From Aegilops tauschii subsp. strangulata (lineage: Eukaryota > Streptophyta > Magnoliopsida > Poales > Poaceae), in contig NC_053037.3 of NCBI RefSeq assembly GCF_002575655.3, forward strand, positions 318,149,294 through 318,213,293: a DNA stretch of 64,000 nucleotides, written 5' to 3'. How positions within the stretch are numbered: the stretch's first letter is position 1; each line of letters opens with the position of its first letter. The position numbers were made by a program, and so were the translations under genes. The notes beneath the pieces were generated by a model. That model was not told the DNA's origin and did no database searches. It worked only from the letters and a program-made list of their open reading frames with translations. Shown here one piece after another: positions 22,839-32,206 of this stretch.

Positions 22839-22941
22839 CTCCCTCCGTCCGAAAATACTTGTCATTGAAATGGATGTATCTAGATGTATTTTAGTTCTAG
22901 ACACATCCATTTTGATGACAAGTAATTCCGGACGAAGGGAG
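22839..22941. mobile_element. Stowaway MITE, complete
   Basis: CTCCCTCCGTCCG at the left and its inverted repeat cggacgaagggag at the right, flanked by TA (22837-22838, 22942-22943). It is 103 bp and almost a perfect foldback, lying in the first intron of the unit starting at 22316. Confidence 0.93.
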
Positions 22942-23304
22942 TACTTGGTTCAAACAATAAATAAAGTGGGGGTGGGGGAATTTAGTATGTACATCGGACT
23001 TGGTACAAACAGGAAGGAAAGAGGGTGAAAGTAGTACAGACTGGTCATCCAACCGGTCTCTTGGTCGAAAAGGGAAATATAGGGGTAACGCTGTACACAG
23101 TGGTATGACCAGGACTAGATTTGCTATCCACACATAGGAGTAGGTGGCTAGAGTGAACAAAAATGGGACCAACCCAGATATGTTTCTTGGATGTTTGTTT
23201 CTCGGGGCAACAAACTATGAATCACCACTTTATGCCCCTGTTTACGTACATGGTGCTGGACTGCTGGTGCACCCACTGTCCCATGCCCTTATACCAAATA
23301 TTTA

Positions 23305-23807
23305 GGCTCCGTTCGGAATAAAGGGGCAGAAAACATAGGTCTTGATGAAAATAGAGGAATAGGAAAGGAATGTAGGTATAAAACTATGGAACAGCGAACT
23401 CGAGGAAACTCTCAAGAGAATGTGTTCGGATGGACTACGAAATGTACAGATTTGTTTTTTTAGAGTAGCATGCTTGGCAGTATGAGATGCTATTCGTTTA
23501 TTCAGCTGCACAGTGACTACTCTTGTCCTCACCTCACGTACCACACATAGGTTGATTTTTTTTATTCCGACAACACAGCACAGCAACCTTTCTAACGCAT
23601 GGCAGCGAGCGCCTGCCTCGGGCTTCCGCCCAAAAAATGAGCAGCGCGTGGATGTTTCTAATCCTATGGAATTAGTACTACCAGACCAGCTTTCCTATGA
23701 AACACTATTCACCTTTCCCGTGTTCCGAACGGTTGGAAGGGAAAGAATACCGTAGGAATTGTGTTCCTACGAAAATCCTGCACCAAACCTATGAACCGAA
23801 TGCAGCC
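23305..23807. mobile_element. PIF/Harbinger-type non-autonomous element
   Basis: Left GGCTCCGTTCGG and right, reading inward, GGCTGCATTCGG form the terminal repeat; the 3-bp duplication TTA (23302-23304, 23808-23810) is the PIF/Harbinger signature. It is 503 bp with no transposase. The subterminal words ataggt near both ends are mirrored. Confidence 0.75.
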
Positions 23808-23946
23808 TTAGTTGTTCTTAATCTAATGTCCCTGGTAAAAATGAAGCCATGCCACTGTTATAAGCCATGACAAGTTTAGCCAAATGTTTTTGCCTGTAAT
23901 TGTTTGAGACTCTGACTGTTTCCTCTGTGCCTTTTTGTGCAAACAG

Positions 23947-26131
23947 GGATATCCAATTCACCTGGTTGCTATTGTGACCTTTTGGTGCACTGCACAAAAC
24001 TCTTCTTAAAAGAAGTGACTTTTGTGCTATTTAACTGGAATGTCAGAATGGAACAGTTGGTTCATTTTGGTGGAACTGCACAAAGGGAGATCTGTGTTCC
24101 AATCCTCATCATCCATATTGGCGCCATAACCTTCCTTTAGGTAAGAATGATATTTAATGCATGTGTTCATCTCTATTTTCCGACTGCAATGAGAAAATAA
24201 TGCTGTTTTTTACTAGTACACTTGTACTCCCTCACTGACAAAACCAATTCTGAATTAGAAGGCCAATCATGTACTTGGTTTCACCAACTGGTGAGGAGAA
24301 AGAGAAACAGAGCATGAAGAGGAAGAAGAAGAAGAAGAAACAGTGCCAAGGCGATCTTGCTGAAACCAGAGGCCTCAGTCGAGGCCATTCAAGGGCTCCG
24401 GCAACGACTACCTTACATGTGAGACGATCCTCCAGGGAGCCCTTCCACTTCTGCTGTCTCACTTAATTAATTAGGAGTACTTAAGTGCCACTAATTTATT
24501 ACTGCCTAATTTTCCTGTTGGAGTTAAACAAATCTTTAGTAGGACCCTATGTTGAATCATGTACGTGTGTATGTTTGTCTATGGAGGTGAATCATGTGGT
24601 GGAGCAGGGAGGGAATATTATTACTGTCATGACATAATAGTGCTATTGTTTTGCATGTCAATTTATTTCCATTGGTTCAATGAGGCAATGTTTTGCGTAT
24701 TGTCCATCATGAATTTGATGCTACTGTTTGAGTAATATGCTAATGTCTTCCTATCCTTTCTCACTAAGCTAATGAAGGTTTCACCTTGTTCCTACTTGTG
24801 CAAACAGGGATCATGTTGTGCCAATCATACATTTTAGTGGAACTACACAAGACAATACAATGAACTATATCCCAGCCAGTGCTTTAACTCTGCTGGAAGT
24901 TCTTGATAATCTTTCGATATAATCTCAACACTGGTAAACAAGAGTGATTTCAACCATACATTTGAAGTGCACAAAAATATATACTATTGTGTGATTCCAG
25001 TGAGTGCTTTATCATCTCTTATGGGACTACATGAATAAGCTTTTTTTCTCAGGTTGGTACGGGCCTAAGGCCTTCATCCGTATTAGTTTGATGTCATCTC
25101 TATTTGTATCGTGCTACTGTCATGAGAAACTCCTTTATCTTTGCATGTTAAAGTTTTGCAACCTATGATAAATGGCAATGCTTTGAGTGTTGGGTTGAGC
25201 TAATTGGCACTGATTAAATAAACTAATACCTCTCTTTAAGCAAGACTACTATGTTGCTAACTTTACCCATTAAGATAATGAGGGTGCTTCTATTTGTTAG
25301 TGTATGTTTCATCAACTATTCCCACTATTACAGTAATCTCACTTTCTCAATATATGTGCCAACAGGGATGCTCGATTTTGGTGGAACTGCACAAAAACTT
25401 TGGGTGCTTCATTGCCTCGACAGCTTCCGTCCTTTCCTGTCATTCGCTAATCTCCGCTTGCTTTCTTCCTTTGCTGTCAGTCGCTTGGCTTATCTCGGCT
25501 TCCAGTCAAAGGAAATAGTAATTGATATGCTACCTCACACAGGTTGGTACTGGTCTTTATCCTGATTATTGTGCCTGTCATATGTATTGGTAATTTGGTA
25601 TTGTGCTACTGTTTGTCGATTTCATAAAGGAGTAATTTGGAGCCTGAACTCGCAGGCAAATCATTACATCGGGTGATTTCAGTAGAACTGCACAAAATGA
25701 TCAGATGGACAGGTACTTATGCTGCTGCTATGTACTCCGAAGTTCACTTAGACAAGCATCGATGTTGACAAGAAGTGCCTATATTCATTCGAGTATCAAC
25801 CGGCATCAACCAATTGTCAAACTCCAAGCATTAGGAGAGTGAACGCCAAAAATATTGCTTGGTGCATAGCCCAGAAAAACGCAGTCCAGTCTTTGGTCCC
25901 AACTTGTGCCTTTTGCTTATCGGCACATATGGTAGCGAACTATATGGCATGGAGTCTAAAGATTCCAGACAAGTTGGTTGACGCGTATATTCATCTGGCA
26001 CTTAATCAGTCTGCATGCCAAGGATGCTCCATTTCAGTTGAACTGCACAAAAAATTTGGGTGGTTCATTTTCTCAACCGCCTCCTTTCTCGTCTGCAATG
26101 TAGAATTTTGGCGAGATACAGGACCAAGATG
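23947..26131 (+). pseudogene. Series of related exon-like modules, coding status unclear
   Basis: Exon-like blocks follow similar acceptors (caaacag or caacag, then ggat): 23947-24140 (donor gtaaga), 24808-24933 (donor gtaaac), 25366-25542 (donor gttggt), 25655-25712 (donor gtactt) and about 26020-26131. Each carries a version of tggaactgcacaaa (24071, 24838, 25382, 25682, 26038). In the third and last blocks the same frame reads GCSILVELHKNFG and GCSISVELHKKFGWF, so the modules were once coding or were copied from one exon. Other blocks contain stops, including a TAG at the end of the first. I do not recognise the protein. ORF 24269-24466, with a KRKKKKKK block, lies between modules. Confidence 0.4.
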
Positions 26132-26149
26132 AGCCAGTAAACTAGTTGG

Positions 26150-27175
26150 ATGAAAGAAGTGGCCAAGTTGCTCAAACCTCCCTCGGCACGAGGCCACTAT
26201 TTGAGGATAAACCTACAAGCAAAGTTCAGATTGTCTGTGTTGCCTCTTATGTACTCGAAAGTTTACTCGTACAAGAACTAATTTTAGCAAGAAGTACCTC
26301 TGATTGAACACCATTTACCAGTCTGTACCCTAGGTAATTAAAGTTCGTCCATGGATCATATTGGCTGTGATCTCAATCATTTGGATGCATAAACATACTG
26401 AACATGTGTATATCTGAATCTTTTTGTGAATTATGTATGAATATTGTCGTGTGATCTATCAATTAATTGGATGCATAGATATGCTGAGCTTGTGTATATA
26501 TGAATCTTTTGAGTTGTTGATAGTGAATGTTGGCTATGAATATGAACTTGTCCTGTGAACCTGAGTTTGATATGAATGTTTACCTTTTCTGTTGTATTTG
26601 TGTGTCAACTTGTTAGTATGCCTACTATGGGGTATAAAACGCAAGTCTCTTATAAAAGTAATGCTGTGTCCAATTTATGTTTTCCCTTCTAACCACATTA
26701 TATATATTTATATTATTACTATTATCGTATATTTTATAGAGACTTATATATACATTATAAAAACATCCCATGTGTTATTAACTTATAAAAGTAAATGTTT
26801 AACGGAAGTTGGCAAGGAAAATCCTGGTTGTTTTTGACTCACAGGCAAGGAAAATCCTGGTGATTGCGTATAAAAGCTTGCGAAGATTTTAAGGACCAAT
26901 TTAATAATAAGGCGCTCATTTTAATTTTGAGCAATAACTCGCTAATTTCTTAATTATATATATATAATGTGCCTCTCCGGTTTATTCTTTGATATTAATT
27001 GCTCCTTCTAACATAACATTATATATATAACGAGCCCACCTAATACGTGTATTTCAAGGAAGTGCAAATGGGCTGGGATTTCTTAGAAAATATAAATGGG
27101 CCTGATTGACGCGAAATTATTTGTTCACCCAGCCTAGCAAATGGACTGTACATTCTAGAAAACATGGGTTAAATA
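26150..27175. other. AT-rich CACTA interior, no gene seen
   Basis: A duplicated phrase ttggatgcata with tgctga/actga and tatatg words occurs at 26381-26420 and 26467-26510. The short phrase ggcaaggaaaatcctggt occurs at 26812 and 26845. Nothing else is visible. Confidence 0.4.
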
Positions 27176-27179
27176 TATG

Positions 27180-28440
27180 CCACATTTTTGCAGGCTGACA
27201 TGTGGGCCAATAGGTCGAAGCCTACGCAGGGCGTTGTCAACTTGGTTAACAAATGATTGTGTCATCCACAGCCATTGGATTTATATCCAACGGCCGGCAT
27301 GCACCTTCAATCTCTCGTCTTCTTCCTCCAGCGTCGCCGGGACCGCCTGGTCCGGCCTCCGGCGGCTAGCGACTCTGCTTAGCACGCATCACTGTGAAGC
27401 GCTACCCCACCGCCGGCCAGGCTATCCCTCCACCCCTCGACACCTCCTGTTATTCTCCACAGACTACAGCCCCACGCCGCAACAGAACCAGTTATAACCC
27501 TTCTCCTCCTCTCAATCTGCGACTCCACTGCCGCATTTTCCCATCTCTGAGTCGTTCCCTTCCGGGGCCTCGCCGTTGTCCACCGCCTCGCTGCGTTCGG
27601 TGCGGCGTGGTCAACAAACGAGAGTCATCGGAAGAGGACTGTACGTGGAGAGCCTGACGGCTGGGACCCACGAGGTCCATGGTCGCACGCAAGGAAAGTT
27701 CCTCCTTATTAAGCTAAAAAAACTGTTTCCTCCACCTGACAGCTGGGACCCACCGGTTGTATCTTCGCACGGAAGGAAGTGCCTCCTTGTTTTGCGGAAA
27801 AAATTATTCATCCCGTTGACAGCTGGGACCCGTCAGATTTGGTGACTGACTTGTGGGCCTACTAAGCGGACGTGTACGCACGGCTTTGTCAACTTAATCA
27901 ACAAATGATTCTAGCAGCTGGACCGATGGATGTTAATCCAATAGCCGTGCTCCTTCTTCAACCTCTGTTCTTGCTCCTGTCTCCCGTGGGCGGCACCGCG
28001 GCTGTGCTGCCGCGCACCCGAACCAGTGAAGTTTCCCACTCCTCTCCATCTGCGACTCCACTGCCCCATCTTCCCCCTCTCCGGGTCGTTCCAGTCTGGG
28101 TGCGCTCGGCACGGTGTGGTCAACGTGGTCAACAACCGAGAGTCATCGGAAGATGACTGTACGTGAGAGGCTGACAGTGCGGACGCACCACGCCCATGGA
28201 CGCATGCATGCAACGGAATGCGGCGAGGTCAACGTGGTCAAGGAACGACTTCCATCGGAAGTATACTGTACGTGGAGAGTCTCAGCTGGGTCCACGGCCG
28301 CAGCAAGTAAGTGCCTCCTTATTACGCGGAAAATAATGATTCCTCCAACTGACAGCAGGGACCCACTAGACGGGCCACCGTATTTTGTGAAAAAAACATT
28401 TGCCCCCTGACTGTTGGGACCCACCTGACAAGTCCGAGGT
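27180..28440 (+). repeat. Promoter-like modules 1 and 2 of a diverged triplication
   Basis: Two adjacent modules (about 27180-27840 and 27841-28440) share, in the same order, a gtcaacttggttaac/gtcaacttaatcaac word, tccaacggcc- or tccaatagcc-like words, a C-rich tract, cgagagtcatcggaag, ctgtacgtg, and ctgacagctgggacccac with gcctccttatta words. The third module is at 29860-30560. ORFs are by-products. Confidence 0.7.
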
Positions 28441-28983
28441 GAGGTGGAGGACGCCGGTGCCGGCGTTTAGCATGTACCGCAGATGGCGGCCGGCATCGTC
28501 CAGTTAGCTAAGAGTAAGTTAGTACTTGTACGCTACTAGAGTATTAGTGGAAGTAGATAGTTAACTTGGCTATGATGGTTGTCAACGTGGAAGTTTAGTA
28601 CTCTATATGTGGATCAGACCTGTTACTTTGCTCTGAATGTTGAGCTTTCCGTTTGAACATATGGAATGGGCTGTTATTTTTTTAAATGGGTTCTATTTGT
28701 CCTCCATGGGTTTAGAGGCTGACTTGTGGGCCTACCAAGTTGACGCGTACACAACCAGGAGATGATTGTACGTGGAGAGGATGACAGCAGGGACCCGCCA
28801 AGGTCATGGCAGTACGCAAGCAAAGTGCCTCCTTATTTCAATCCAAAAAAATGGCTCCTCGTAATGGATTTCTGACATATGGGTCCCATGTCATTGTCAA
28901 CGTAGTCAATAAACGAGAGAGTTGCACAACGAGCGGCTGAAATGAGGGACCCAGCAGCTCGCCCAGTTATTTTTGTTTTGGGT

Positions 28984-29235
28984 TAATTTGATAAATGCCA
29001 CTCCAAATCTGTTGTTTCTAAGAAATGCCATTGCAATTTCCAAACTTTGAAAAATGCCATTTCATGCCATCGCCAGTGGCATTTTTCGAAGTTTGGAGTG
29101 GCGTTTTTCAAAGTTTGCAAATTGCAGTGGCGTTTTCCAAAGTTTGCAAAAATTGCAGTGGCATTTTTCAAAGTTTGGAAATTGCAGTGGCATTTTTATG
29201 AATCGCCATATTTGTTGTGGCATTTATCTAATTTG
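28984..29235. mobile_element. Foldback MITE with internal tandem repeats
   Basis: ATAAATGCCAC at the left (28991) mirrors gtggcatttat at the right, flanked by the direct repeat taatttg (28984-28990 and 29229-29235). Inside, units of about 30 bp containing tttcaaagtttg recur at about 29112, 29141 and 29172 and also occur inverted at 29035-29070, so a transcript would fold into a long hairpin. Confidence 0.7.
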
Positions 29236-29859
29236 TTTTTAAGACGGAAGCAGGGTGTCACCTGGGTTGTGCGGGGCAATCTGGCATGTCTAGACAGCCT
29301 TCTCTTTTATGTTTACCACAGACCAGCCCAGTAGATTTTTTTTCTTTCTGAAAATGGCTAGCCCAGTTTTTTTGTGATTTGCTAAGTAAGTCGCTTTGTC
29401 AGGCCTGTTGAGCTGCAAATCTTTCAAGACGAGGAGAGCTTTCATTCGGTTGGCCGAGAAAATGGCCTATCAGTAATGAGAAATGGGATGTACATTTTTA
29501 AAACACATCAAACCGGCAATTAGTTTCAAATATCTTTTTTTCATTTCAAGATTTTAAATTACATTAATTTTTATGCATGGAGAATTTGTTGGATTTTATA
29601 TTGATATACATTTATTTTTAAAATCAGTTTGAATGTGAGTCGAAATTTCGGGATTAAAAATAGTTCGAACCGCACCGAAATATGCAAAATGTTGTATAAT
29701 TTTTTAACCGTGGCCACAATATGGGCTGTAATGCTAACAAAAAGAATATGGGCTCCAAAAAAAACCTTAAAATTAGCAAATGGGCTGTAAATTATTAGAA
29801 ATAATAGCAGATGGGTTGTATGCTGTTTTCCACAGATTTGAGGCTTTCCTAAAAAAAAG
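29236..29859. other. AT-rich CACTA interior, no gene seen
   Basis: No repeat or coding signal noticed. Minus-strand ORF 29571-29897 (108 aa) is AT-driven and has no recognisable motif. Confidence 0.35.
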
Positions 29860-30560
29860 GTTGACGCACAAGCACTGACTGTTGGATGTCCATCCAACGG
29901 CCGTCGTGCTTCTTCAATCTCTGCTCTTCCTGCTCCAGCCGCTCAAACAAGCGCCGGCGGGACTGCATGCTCCCTCCTCCCCACGGCCGGCCGTGCTGCC
30001 GCGCAGGCCTCACCGCCCCACTGTACTCCCATCGCTGGCCTAGCCATCCCTCTACTCACCCACACCTGCTGTTATTCTCCGGCGACGGCAGACGAACCAG
30101 TAAACCCTCGTACAGTCATACTCCCCTCCGCGTGGGAAACAACTGCCGAGTCTTCCCTACCTCCATGTCGTCCCCTTCCTAGGCCTCGCCGTCGTCCACC
30201 GCCGTGGTGCTCTCGGCGCGGCGTGGTCAATGTGGTCAACGACAGACTTCCATCGGAAGAGTACTGTGCGTGGAGACGCTGACAGCTGGGTCCACGGCCG
30301 CAGCAAGGAAGTGCCTCCTTATTACGCGCAAAATAATTATTCCTCCACCTGACAGCGGGGACCCACCGGACGGGCCACCGTATTTCGTGAAAAAAACATT
30401 TCCCCCCTGACTGCTGGGACCCACCAGCTACACCTTCGCACGCAAGGAAGTGCGTCCGGGCAAAGAAAACGATTCGCCCCCCCTGATTGTTGGGACCCAC
30501 CAGCTACATCTTTGCACGCAAGGAAGTGCCTGACAGTCGGGACCCACCTGGTCGAAGCGT
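29860..30560 (+). repeat. Promoter-like module 3 of the triplication
   Basis: Third copy of the module at 27180 and 27841: tccatccaacggccgtcgtg, a C-rich tract, gtggtcaacg, ccatcggaagagtactgt, then repeated ctgggacccacc and gcaaggaagtgcct phrases (three times in 30420-30550). Confidence 0.7.
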
Positions 30561-30805
30561 ACATAGCATTGTCATTCTGGTCGCGAACGTGTACGTACAT
30601 ATATACTGGTGGATGTAGAGGCGCGCACGTGTCGTAGTAGAGGCGCGCATGTAGCATGTACACGTACGTACAGCGGCCAGGGTGCAAGAAAGAAAATACA
30701 GCCACGTATGTGTACATACGGGCAGGGTCTCGAACGCCTACTCACGCATACGTACAGCAAGGGCTCGTTGACATGGCTGGGTCGGAATGGAGAAACAGCG
30801 TCGTC

Positions 30806-30892
30806 GTCGTGTTCATGGGGAGGCAACGGAATGCGTCGTGTTCATGGGGAGGCAACGGAATGCGTCGTGTTCATCGGGAGGCAACGGAACGC
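30806..30892 (+). repeat. 29-bp tandem repeat, three units
   Basis: gtcgtgttcatggggaggca starts at 30806, 30835 and 30864, exactly 29 apart; the third unit has two changes. A related partial unit follows near 30927. Confidence 0.9.
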
Positions 30893-30979
30893 GTGGGAGC
30901 CAACCGGCTGGGTCGGAACGGAATGCGTGGTCGTGTTCATCGGGAGGGCTTGGACGGAACAGGTGATGGAAACGAGGCC

Positions 30980-31302
30980 TGGCATACCGCAGAACGGAGG
31001 AAACGGCCTTGTGTTCGACCGGCCACGTTCGAAACGGGATCCTGATCATCGGGAGGGGTCTGGCGTACCGCAAAATGGACGAAACGGACCTCCTACGGTC
31101 GAAACGGGGGTCCTGTTGATCGGGAGGGGTGTGGCGTACCGCAAAACGGATGAAACGGACCTCCTACGGTCGAAACGGGGGTCCTGTTGATCGGGAGGGG
31201 TGTGGCGTACCGCAAAACGGACGAAACAGACCTCCTACGGTCGAAACGGGGTCATGTTCATCAGGAGGGGTGTGGCGTACCGCAAAACGGGACTCCACGG
31301 GA
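30980..31302 (+). repeat. 71-bp tandem repeat A, four to five units
   Basis: tggcgtaccgcaaaa starts at 31061, 31132, 31203 and 31273 (spacings 71, 71, 70), with a diverged unit at 30980. The unit also contains cggtcgaaacgggg and gatcgggagg. Confidence 0.9.
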
Positions 31303-31384
31303 TACTGTTCATCTCCACCGTCGACCTCCTCCAGCCTCCACGGGCTACCGTCGACCTCCTCCAGCCTCCACGGGCTCCTGTTCA

Positions 31385-31665
31385 TCCAGCCTCCACTGCG
31401 CGCTACTCCACCGGCTACTGTTCAACCACCCCTCCACGGGCACCCCTCCACCGTCTACTGTTCATCCAGCCCTCCACACCACGGGGTCCTGTTCAACCAC
31501 CCCTCCACGGGCACCCCTCCACCGTCTACTGTTCATCCAGCCCTCCACACCACGGGGTCCTGTTCAACCACCCCTCCACGGGCACCCCTCCACCGTCTAC
31601 TGTTCATCCAGCCCTCCACACCACGGGGTCCTGTTCATCCAGAGGCAACGCCACCGCTCACTATT
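31385..31665 (+). repeat. 71-bp tandem repeat B, three to four units
   Basis: ctactgttcatccagccctc starts at 31455, 31526 and 31597, exactly 71 apart, with partial units on both sides. The unit length lacks stops in several frames, which creates the long ORFs at 31129-32072. It shares ggggtcctgtt with repeat A. Confidence 0.9.
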
Positions 31666-31714
31666 CATCCAACCCTCCCCCCGCAACGCTCACTGTTCAT
31701 CCAATCGATCGGCT

Positions 31715-31870
31715 TCAGTTAGCAGCAGTAGCGAAGGAATCGTTCGATCGGGTTCAGTTAACAGCCATCGATCGATCGCTCGGGTTCAGTAACGCGCTGC
31801 AGTGCAATCGCTCGGGTTCAGTTAGAGCCCAACGCCTCGCTCGGGTTCAGTTAGAGCCAACGCCTCGCAC
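31715..31870 (+). repeat. Short repeats of cgctcgggttcagtta
   Basis: Variants of cgatcgggttcagttaa, cgctcgggttcagtaac and cgctcgggttcagttagagc recur five times at intervals of 30-45 bases, forming the inner part of the right subterminal zone. Confidence 0.75.
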
Positions 31871-31974
31871 ACACGCGCGTACGTGTACGAGAGAAACGCA
31901 CATCGCTCGGCCCCCGACCTCCCACCGTAACCGGGAACTCGCCAAAAATTTCCTCGCCCTTGCTTCTACCATGG

Positions 31975-32203
31975 TTTTTTCCGTCATGGACGGCCCAAAG
32001 AATGTCATGCAGCTGCGTCTCCGGCCCGCCCAGGACGAAAAGCCCATTTTTTGTCATGATTTTTTGTCATAGAAGTAGGAGCCCACCACATCTATGATGA
32101 TACCGGGTTTTGTCACAATTATCGTCATAGAAGTGTCATATGTATGACAGAAAAAAAATTCGTTCGGCCCAAAATGTCACGGATGTGTCTTTTTTTACTA
32201 CTG
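31975..32203 (-). repeat. CACTA right end and terminal inverted repeat
   Basis: Read inward on the minus strand: CAGTAGTAAAAAAAG, then ACACATCCGTGACATTTTGG. tgtca words (32056, 32066, 32113, 32136) parallel those in the left end. The second base of the expected CACTA pentamer region is altered (CAGTA), which may affect mobility. Confidence 0.82.
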
Positions 32204-32206
32204 GAG

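Larger units (their letters stand above)
4731..32203. mobile_element. CACTA-superfamily (DTC) DNA transposon, about 27.5 kb, transposase not seen
   Basis: The left end begins CACTACAAAAAAAA. The right end, read inward on the minus strand, begins CAGTAGTAAAAAAAG, a one-base variant of CACTA. Both ends share ACAC-T-TCCGTGA just inside. The insertion is flanked by the 3-bp duplication gag, and an interrupted reading frame resumes exactly outside both ends, which fixes the boundaries. Subterminal arrays lie at 4972-5830 (44-bp units rich in GGCCCA/TGGGCC) and 30806-31870 (29-bp and 71-bp units). I found no TNPD-like transposase ORF, so it is probably non-autonomous. The interior holds gene-like pieces, MITEs, low-complexity DNA and internal duplications. 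At 27 kb it is unusually large and may include unrecognised nested insertions. Confidence 0.88.

Noticed and set aside
22345..23028. 227-aa ORF after the TATA box
   Set aside because: It begins with TTG rather than ATG, reads through a likely donor at 22670 and through a Stowaway MITE, so the second half is not coding.
31129..32072. Plus-strand ORFs of 193-290 aa rich in P, S, T and H
   Set aside because: They run through the 71-bp arrays, whose units lack stops in several frames at once; low-complexity product with no domain.
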